From positions 1-40,898 of the forward strand of contig JACQBS010000151.1 of assembly GCA_016194325.1 (NCBI GenBank): DNA of 40,898 nt. Direction: 5' to 3'. The notes under the pieces were generated by a model. That model saw only the letters and a list, made by a program, of their open reading frames with translations, had not been told where the DNA came from and ran no database searches. Origin of the DNA: Nitrospinota bacterium. Lineage in GTDB: Bacteria; Nitrospinota; Nitrospinia; UBA9942. Position numbers and translations under genes: made by a program. Position 1 is the first letter of the stretch. The number at the start of each line of letters is the position of its first letter. This document shows, in pieces, positions 36,163 through 40,898 of the stretch.

Positions 36163-38240
36163 GGTTTCTTGCTTCTTGCCTCTTGCTTCTTGTCTCAGGT
36201 ACTTGTGCCGCTGAATCCTTCTCTGAGCCGATTATACAGGATGGGCATAAAAAGGTTATTCGTTCCTTATCCTTTTCCCCTGATGGTAATATTATTGCCT
36301 CCGGAGGGTTTGATAGAACTATTAAATTATGGGATGCCCATGACATGTCCCTTTTAAAGACCTTTTCTGGTCATACGGGTTCTGTTAATTCAATTGCCAT
36401 CTCCCCTGATGGCAGATTACTTGCGTCAGGGAGTGATGATAAAACTGTAAGGCTCTGGGACATTGAGAAGAGAAGCAGTGTTGCTGCACTATCGGGTCAC
36501 AATGGAGCTGTCTTTTCTGTTGCCTTTTCTCCTGACGGCAGATTGCTTGCTTCAGGGGGTGATGATAAAACTGTAAGGCTCTGGGACATTGAGAAGAGAA
36601 GCAGTGTCGCTACACTATCGGGTCACAATGGATCCGTCTTTTCTGTTGCCTTCTCGCCGGGAGGGGATATTCTTATCTCTGCAAGTGGCGACGCTACTAT
36701 CGGGATATGGGATGTTCACCCCGTTAGAAGTCTGCATGCAAAGGATAGCGAAATAACCATACAGTTAAATGACTCTGATAATGGGACTTCTAACGAGGTG
36801 AAAAAGAGAACCCCACAATTTCTTACAGGGCACAGTGGTGCAGTCCATACGGTTACATTTTCTCCAGATGGAAGACTCCTTGCATCAGGAGGTGATGACG
36901 AAACCATAAAATTATGGGACATTAAGAATATGAAAATAGTTGAAACCCTCTTTGAGCATCATGAGAGCGGCTTTCACCCCATCTATAACCTCCGATTTTC
37001 ATCGGATGGTGAGATTCTGGCAACGGCTGGTGCCTATCCCAATGTCCATTTATGGGACATAAAGAAAAAGATGGTCATAAAGATGCTTTACGATAATTCC
37101 CACGCAGTTTATTCTGTGGACTTTTCGCCAAAAGAGAGGATTGCGGTCTCGGGGGGATGGGATACAACTATCAAGCTCTGGGATATCACCACAGGAACAA
37201 AGACTCATACTTTTGAAAACCGCATCAGACAGCTATATCTGCAATCTTTTACCAGGGATGGAAGAGTGTTGACTATCGGGAGTTGGGATAAGGCAATTAA
37301 AATCTGGGATGTTTCAAGAAGCCAGAAGCCAGAAGTCAGAAGCCAGAAAATAGAAAATAGTTTGTTACAAAATTTCTTTGAAAAACAGGATGGGCTTATT
37401 GAATCTGTAGCACTATCTGAGGATAACCGGATGCTCGCAGCGGGATACAGGGATAACACAGTGAAGATATGGGATTTTGAAAATAGGAAATCTGTTGCTG
37501 TCTTTAAGGGGCATGAGAATTGGCCTATATGTATAGAGTTTTCACCAGGAGGAGGTGTAGTGGCATCGGGTGGGCTGGATAGAACAGTGAGGCTCTGGGA
37601 TATGCGCCAGAAAGCCCCTATTGCAACCCTTAGAGGGCATAATGAGCCGATTAAGTCACTTAACTTTTCCCATGACGGAAACATTCTTATCTCAACAGGA
37701 TGGGGTGGAGAAATGCTCGCATGGGATATAAATCTCCAATCCCCTGTTGATACTTTTAAAGGGTATAATGGCATGACACATCTCGCCAGATTTTCCCCTG
37801 ATGGTAGACATGTGGCAATCGTAACAAAGGAGAATACTATCCACATTCTCAGCATAGATGGAAGATCAGCTCATAATCTCTCCAGTGAAAATGTGACTAT
37901 TAATTCTATTGCCTTCTCTCCTGACGGGCATCTCCTTGCTATCGGCGATGGAGCAAATATGGTGAGTCTATGGAGGTTTTCAGCATTCCGCCTTGAGCTT
38001 TCAGCTTCATTTGAAGGGCATACTGATTCTGTTTATAAGGTAGCCTTTTCTACCGATGGAAAGAGGTTGGTATCAGGCAGTGAAGACCATAGTATAAAGG
38101 TGTGGGATATAGAAAAGGGAATACCACTCATGACCCTTCTGGCTGTAGAGAAGGATGATTTTTTAGTCTGTCAGCAGGATAATAATTATATAGCATCTGA
38201 AGGCGCAAAAAAATATGTAAAAGAACGAAAACATAATTAG
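36159..38240 (+). CDS. Exported WD40 protein with 14 blades (two seven-bladed propellers)
   Basis: 693 residues. A short signal peptide (1-18, LASCLLLLVSGTCAA) precedes 14 consecutive WD40 repeats. Each has a SFSPDG-like strand and a WD end, from LSFSPDGNIIASGGFDRTIK to VAFSTDGKRLVSGSEDHSIK. Fourteen is exactly two seven-bladed propellers. Blades 2 and 3 are nearly identical at DNA level (126-nt tandem duplication). About 30 residues after blade 8 (SRSQKPEVRSQKIEN) are repeat-encoded. WD40 propellers are interaction scaffolds and rare in the bacterial periplasm; the ligand is unknown. The start ATG overlaps the previous stop (ATGA). The last two codons and stop lie in a CCACAGAG element. Confidence 0.9.
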   Translation: MRFLASCLLLLVSGTCAAESFSEPIIQDGHKKVIRSLSFSPDGNIIASGGFDRTIKLWDAHDMSLLKTFSGHTGSVNSIAISPDGRLLASGSDDKTVRLWDIEKRSSVAALSGHNGAVFSVAFSPDGRLLASGGDDKTVRLWDIEKRSSVATLSGHNGSVFSVAFSPGGDILISASGDATIGIWDVHPVRSLHAKDSEITIQLNDSDNGTSNEVKKRTPQFLTGHSGAVHTVTFSPDGRLLASGGDDETIKLWDIKNMKIVETLFEHHESGFHPIYNLRFSSDGEILATAGAYPNVHLWDIKKKMVIKMLYDNSHAVYSVDFSPKERIAVSGGWDTTIKLWDITTGTKTHTFENRIRQLYLQSFTRDGRVLTIGSWDKAIKIWDVSRSQKPEVRSQKIENSLLQNFFEKQDGLIESVALSEDNRMLAAGYRDNTVKIWDFENRKSVAVFKGHENWPICIEFSPGGGVVASGGLDRTVRLWDMRQKAPIATLRGHNEPIKSLNFSHDGNILISTGWGGEMLAWDINLQSPVDTFKGYNGMTHLARFSPDGRHVAIVTKENTIHILSIDGRSAHNLSSENVTINSIAFSPDGHLLAIGDGANMVSLWRFSAFRLELSASFEGHTDSVYKVAFSTDGKRLVSGSEDHSIKVWDIEKGIPLMTLLAVEKDDFLVCQQDNNYIASEGAKKYVKERKHN
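36164..36196. repeat. TTCTTGC/TCTTGCC pyrimidine repeat in the WD40 signal peptide
   Basis: Three to four TTCTTGC/CTCTTGC units, codons 2-13, giving Leu/Ala/Ser/Cys residues. Only the pyrimidine arm is present. Confidence 0.72.
36405..36656 (+). repeat. Tandem duplication of one WD40 blade (2 x 126 nt)
   Basis: Units 36405-36530 and 36531-36656 are nearly identical, including silent positions (TGATGATAAAACTGTAAGGC in both). 126 nt equals 42 codons, exactly one blade; a recent event. Confidence 0.88.
37313..37349. repeat. AGAAGCC/AGAAGTC repeat inside the WD40 gene
   Basis: AGAAGCCAGAAGCCAGAAGT and following units, purine arm only, in frame after blade 8 where loop insertion is tolerated. 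Confidence 0.78.
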
Positions 38241-38360
38241 CCACAGAGACACGGAGTATAAAGCAGGTAGAGGTAAAGGCAGAGAAAAAACTTTACCTTT
38301 ACCTGTGCCTTTACCTTATCTTTTTCCTCTGTGTCTCCGTGCCTCTGTGGCTTTTTTTCC
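38228..38360. repeat. CCACAGAGACACGGAG palindromic element between the WD40 gene and gspF
   Basis: Outer arms CCACAGAGACACGGAG and CTCCGTGCCTCTGTGG, inner arms of GGTAGAGGTAAAGG and CCTTTACC units. The inner part (TATAAAGCAGGTAGAGGTAA) is shared with the element at 1639-1803 in the opposite orientation. It reaches to within 4 nt of the gspF ATG. Confidence 0.88.
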
Positions 38361-38363
38361 TAT

Positions 38364-39581
38364 ATGCCATCTTTTAAATATAAGGCTACAGATATTACTG
38401 GAATGGTTATTGAAGGGGTTATGGAAGCAAAGGAGGAAAGGTCTGTCATAACCATACTTCAAAATCGCGGGTATATCCCTATAAATGTTGCCCCCCCCGA
38501 TGTTAAAAAAAAGGGTAGAGAAAACCCCTGGCGGCTTCTCTTACAACGTGTTCCACAGCAACAGGTCATAAATTTTACCAGGGAGCTGGCAGGTTTGTTA
38601 AAGGCAGGTATTCCTATTGATAGAAGTATTAAGACGCTTATTGGTATTGTAGAAAAGAAGAGATTTAAAAAGGTGCTTGAAAATATCTTAAGTTCCATTG
38701 AGAAGGGGAGTTCTGTTGCCGAGGCACTGGAAGATTTTCCAACAGTGTTTCCACCCTTTTATGTCAACTTAGTACGGGCTGGAGAGGCAAGCGCTACCCT
38801 CGATGCGACCCTCAGGAGGTTAAGTGATTTTCTTTCAAGGTCTAAGGAGCTCAGAAACTATATCATATCTGCTATGATATATCCTGCTATTCTTACAATC
38901 TTCAGTGGATTCTCTATAATCATCCTGTTAACCTTCGTTATACCAAAATTTGCGGAGACATTCTCAGAGATAGGACAGGCAATCCCCCTATCAACAACAA
39001 TTCTAATGAGGGTAAGCGGGACTGTTAGAAATTACTGGTGGGTATTTATCCTCTCCCTGCTTGGCCCCTACCTGCTCTTTTACAGTTATAAAAAAACAGA
39101 TGACGGAAGGCTTGTCTGGGATCAACTCAAGCTTAAGATGCCTGTTGTTGGGACAATTATCAGAAATACAGAGGTTGTAAGATTCTCCAGGGCAATGGGG
39201 ACCCTTCTTAAAGGCGGGGTTCCAGTTTTAAAATGTATAGATATTGTCAGCAATACCATTACCAACCGTTCTATTGCAAAGGCTATTATGAGACTCTATG
39301 AGAGTGTGAGACATGGTGAGGGGCTTGGGCTGCCATTAAAGAAGGAGGCAATATTTCCACTTATGGCAGTTGAGATGATTATCGTGGGTGAAGAGACAGG
39401 GCGATTGGATGAGATGCTTCTTGAGGTGGCAGATACATTTGAAAGCCATCTGAGGGAAAATGCAAAGAGATTTCTATCTATCATGGAGCCGGCATTAATA
39501 ATCTTCATGGGGGTGGTTGTAGGTTTTATAGTTGTATCCATGCTGCTTGCTATCTTTAGTATAAACGAGATACCATTTTAA
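38364..39581 (+). CDS. gspF: Type II secretion inner-membrane platform protein GspF
   Basis: 405 residues from the ATG at 38364; an upstream in-frame start would add eleven repeat-encoded residues. Two T2SSF domains (about 70-195 and 275-400), each with the RELAGLLKAGIPI / SRAMGTLLKGGVPV signature, and three TM segments (about 170-195, 220-240, 375-400). It anchors the secretion ATPase and the pseudopilus in the inner membrane. Followed by gspG and gspH, so this is a general secretion pathway rather than a type IV pilus PilC. The system could export the hexaheme cytochromes of this window, as T2SS does for outer-surface cytochromes elsewhere. No Shine-Dalgarno; the repeat abuts the start. Confidence 0.94.
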   Translation: MPSFKYKATDITGMVIEGVMEAKEERSVITILQNRGYIPINVAPPDVKKKGRENPWRLLLQRVPQQQVINFTRELAGLLKAGIPIDRSIKTLIGIVEKKRFKKVLENILSSIEKGSSVAEALEDFPTVFPPFYVNLVRAGEASATLDATLRRLSDFLSRSKELRNYIISAMIYPAILTIFSGFSIIILLTFVIPKFAETFSEIGQAIPLSTTILMRVSGTVRNYWWVFILSLLGPYLLFYSYKKTDDGRLVWDQLKLKMPVVGTIIRNTEVVRFSRAMGTLLKGGVPVLKCIDIVSNTITNRSIAKAIMRLYESVRHGEGLGLPLKKEAIFPLMAVEMIIVGEETGRLDEMLLEVADTFESHLRENAKRFLSIMEPALIIFMGVVVGFIVVSMLLAIFSINEIPF

Positions 39582-39585
39582 AAAA

Positions 39586-39644
39586 GTGTAAGTGTAAGTG
39601 ACAGTGTCAGTAAAAACAAAAATACTTACACTTACACTTACACT
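39586..39644. repeat. GTGTAAGTGTCAG-type palindrome between gspF and gspG
   Basis: Arms GTGTAAGTGTAAGTGACAGT and ACTTACACTTACACTTACAC with an A-rich loop; the right arm runs into TTTTTTG. Same family as 5670, 10111 and 16748. Confidence 0.86.
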
Positions 39645-39661
39645 TTTTTGGGGAGATGTTT

Positions 39662-40108
39662 ATGAAATGGGGGCTTTTTAAAATCAAAAATAATGAGAGG
39701 GGTTTTACCCTTATAGAGCTGTTGATAGTGCTTATAATCCTTGGACTACTCGCTGCACTGGTCGCGCCGAGGTTCTTTGGTCATGTGGGGAGATCTAAGC
39801 TTAAGGCGGCAAAGATGCAGATAGAACTCTTTGGCACCGCTCTGGATGCGATGCGTCTGGATATAGGACGATACCCTACAACCGATGAGGGTCTGGCATT
39901 GACACGGTCAAGTCCGGGGTCTGTGGAGGGGTGGAGGGGTCCATATATACCCAAGAATATACCACTTGACCCATGGAGAAGACCCTATGTATATCTCTCT
40001 CCAGGCGAACATGGAGAATATGAAATTATATCCTATGGTGCTGATGGTGCGGCTGGTGGCACAGGAGAGGATCAAGATATCGTCAACTGGAAAGACATTG
40101 AGGAGTAG
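39662..40108 (+). CDS. gspG: Type II secretion major pseudopilin GspG
   Basis: 148 residues from the ATG at 39662, which has GGGAG 7 nt upstream; an ATG at 39656 adds two residues. Prepilin leader MKWGLFKIKNNERG ending at the conserved Gly, then FTLIELLIVLIILGLLAALV with the Glu at +5. C-terminal GspG features are present: RYPTTDEGL, WRGPYIPKNIPLDPWRRPY and a final DIVNWK (calcium-loop region DGAAGGTGEDQD). It forms the pseudopilus that pushes substrates through the secretin. Typical length. Its end overlaps the gspH start region. Confidence 0.96.
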   Translation: MKWGLFKIKNNERGFTLIELLIVLIILGLLAALVAPRFFGHVGRSKLKAAKMQIELFGTALDAMRLDIGRYPTTDEGLALTRSSPGSVEGWRGPYIPKNIPLDPWRRPYVYLSPGEHGEYEIISYGADGAAGGTGEDQDIVNWKDIEE

Positions 40109-40625
40109 AAATCGTCAATCTTCAATCTTCAATCTTCAATCTATTGACGGGTTTACTATGGTGGAACTCCTGGTGGTTCTGTTCCTCATCGGACTGATGC
40201 TTTCTATTGCTGTTCCCTCCTTTATACATACCGTAGAAACTCTTAAATTCAAGGCAACTGCCCGTAAGATAGTCTCAACACTTAGATATGCCAGAAATAC
40301 CGCAGTATTTAAGCAGATGTCCCAGGCTGTTGGTTTTGATATAGATAATAATCTCTACCACTTGGAGGGGCATGGGATTGAGGGGGATGAAGACCCTCTC
40401 TCAAGGAGTATAAAAACCTTTAAGCTCCCTTCAGATGTCTCTATTAAGTCCCTGGAGATGGTTAAAGAGAGGATTGAATCAGGAAAAGGTAATATCCTGT
40501 TTTATCCTGACGGAAGTTCCAGCAGCGGGGCAATCGTAGTGAGAAATAAGAGGACAGATGAGGGATTCAGAATTGAAGTAGATATTTTTACCGGTCTCAC
40601 ACAGGTAACATTTTATAGGGAGTAA
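40098..40625 (+). CDS. gspH: Type II secretion minor pseudopilin GspH-like
   Basis: 175 residues if translation begins at the TTG at 40098 within the end of gspG (GGAAAG just upstream); no ATG gives a proper leader. The leader (RSRNRQSSIFNLQSIDG) has three Arg and ends at Gly before FTMVELLVVLFLIGLMLSIA, a prepilin N-terminus with Glu at +5. The C-terminal part (about 60-175) is the GspH/FimT beta-domain (KFKATARKIVSTLRYARNTAV, ILFYPDGSSSSG). Four exact TCAATCT heptamers (40115-40142) encode part of the leader. GspH caps the pseudopilus with GspI-K, which are not in this window. Confidence 0.82.
   Translation: MRSRNRQSSIFNLQSIDGFTMVELLVVLFLIGLMLSIAVPSFIHTVETLKFKATARKIVSTLRYARNTAVFKQMSQAVGFDIDNNLYHLEGHGIEGDEDPLSRSIKTFKLPSDVSIKSLEMVKERIESGKGNILFYPDGSSSSGAIVVRNKRTDEGFRIEVDIFTGLTQVTFYRE
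40115..40142 (+). repeat. Four tandem TCAATCT heptamers in the gspH leader
   Basis: Exact (TCAATCT)x4, in frame across the leader peptide. Copy-number change by one unit would shift the frame. Confidence 0.85.
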
Positions 40626-40640
40626 AAAGAGAGTTAACCA

Positions 40641-40750
40641 GAACAAAAAAAGTTTATTAACCACAGATTTACACAGATAAACACAGATAATTTTTTAAAA
40701 AAAAGATTTTAGTCAGTGAAAGTCTGTGGCAAAAGATTTTATAATTTCCT
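40641..40750. repeat. CCACAGATTTACACAG palindromic element after gspH
   Basis: Left end GAACAAAAAAAGTTTATTAA, right end GTGGCAAAAGATTTTATAAT with TTTCCT after it. Inner arms CACAGATAAACACAGATAA and GTCAGTGAAAGTCTGTGG. Full element with both conserved ends. Confidence 0.88.
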
Positions 40751-40759
40751 ATATGAATA

Positions 40760-40779
40760 CACTACTGTCCGATTAAAAT
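40760..40779. mobile_element. Possible insertion-sequence end
   Basis: CACTACTGTCCGATTAAAAT lies just outside the stop of the putative transposase frame and could be a terminal inverted repeat. The other end is outside the window, so this cannot be confirmed. Confidence 0.35.
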
Positions 40780-40898
40780 AGCATAGCCTGTAATGGTTCA
40801 TCATGAAAGATTAGTAGTCGTTCAGGCTTTAAGGTTAATATATCTATCAAGTTTTTTCGGTCAAAGAGCGTTTCTCGGATAATACGGCTTAAATTTAA
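40773..40898 (-). CDS. C-terminal end of a probable transposase (runs off the right edge)
   Basis: Minus-strand open frame of 41 codons to a TAA at 40773-40775, entering from the right edge. The visible C-terminus (LSRIIRETLFDRKNLIDIL, then LLIFHDEPLQAMLF) resembles the tail of IS4-type DDE transposases, which often end with a helix around LFDR/LFEK and a hydrophobic terminus. Identification is from memory of such tails and is tentative. It faces the secretion genes, so the general secretion cluster is probably interrupted here. Confidence 0.4.
   Translation of the reverse strand, partial: LNLSRIIRETLFDRKNLIDILTLKPERLLIFHDEPLQAMLF

Noticed and set aside
37205..37855. 216-codon open frame on the minus strand
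   Set aside because: Shadow of the WD40 repeats; the apparent repetitiveness is inherited from the real gene.

Overview
The window reads as chromosomal DNA of an AT-rich, Gram-negative, anaerobically respiring bacterium. Three things point there: many exported multiheme c-type cytochromes, type II secretion genes, and sensors carrying covalently bound heme. The cytochrome types (c7-like triheme, OmcS-like hexaheme) are best known from Geobacter-type metal reducers and also occur in Nitrospirota and related lineages. I cannot fix the phylum from the sequence alone. I see no tRNA, rRNA or CRISPR array.

Layout. (1) From 16734 down to the left edge, one minus-strand run encodes a complete chemosensory pathway with c-di-GMP and cytochrome genes in the same run. 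In order of transcription: receiver-HD-GYP phosphodiesterase, PAS histidine kinase, CheR-TPR, CheW, a second CheW-like protein, a heme-binding chemoreceptor, hybrid CheA, CheB, receiver-GGDEF cyclase, a 16-heme cytochrome, an NHL propeller, a triheme cytochrome, and the first codons of one more gene. (2) Divergently, from 16981, lie a heme-binding histidine kinase and an NtrC-type sigma-54 activator. They are followed by three triheme cytochromes, two OmcS-like hexaheme cytochromes and two NHL propellers. (3) From 26497 to 38240 is a string of exported proteins: a CsgG/GNA1162-like protein, three rhodanese-like domains without the catalytic Cys, an exported methyltransferase, a propeller-like protein, three SUMF1-fold proteins (one fused to TPRs), an SNase-like protein and a 14-blade WD40 protein. 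(4) From 38364 come gspF, gspG and gspH of a type II secretion system, then a repeat and the tail of a probable transposase on the opposite strand.

How it may work together (inference). Heme-bearing periplasmic sensors, one on the chemoreceptor and one on the kinase, would read redox state or a gas ligand. The kinase/NtrC pair would switch on sigma-54 promoters. I find four sites of the form TGGCAT-N5-(T/A)TG(C/G): in front of the triheme operon, the first hexaheme gene and the second NHL/hexaheme operon, and a weaker one facing the chemosensory operon. This would make one redox-responsive regulon linking signalling, c-di-GMP turnover and extracellular electron-transfer cytochromes.

The second striking layer is repeat DNA. 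Palindromic elements made of 6-8 nt tandem units fill almost every gap between genes and extend into coding sequence. In seven exported proteins the purine-rich arm encodes a polar, charged n-region and/or the pyrimidine-rich arm encodes the hydrophobic h-region of the signal peptide. The elements also provide protein C-termini and internal loops. Two near-identical inverted copies bracket cheW-cheR. Several members share conserved outer ends, which suggests defined elements rather than random low-complexity DNA.
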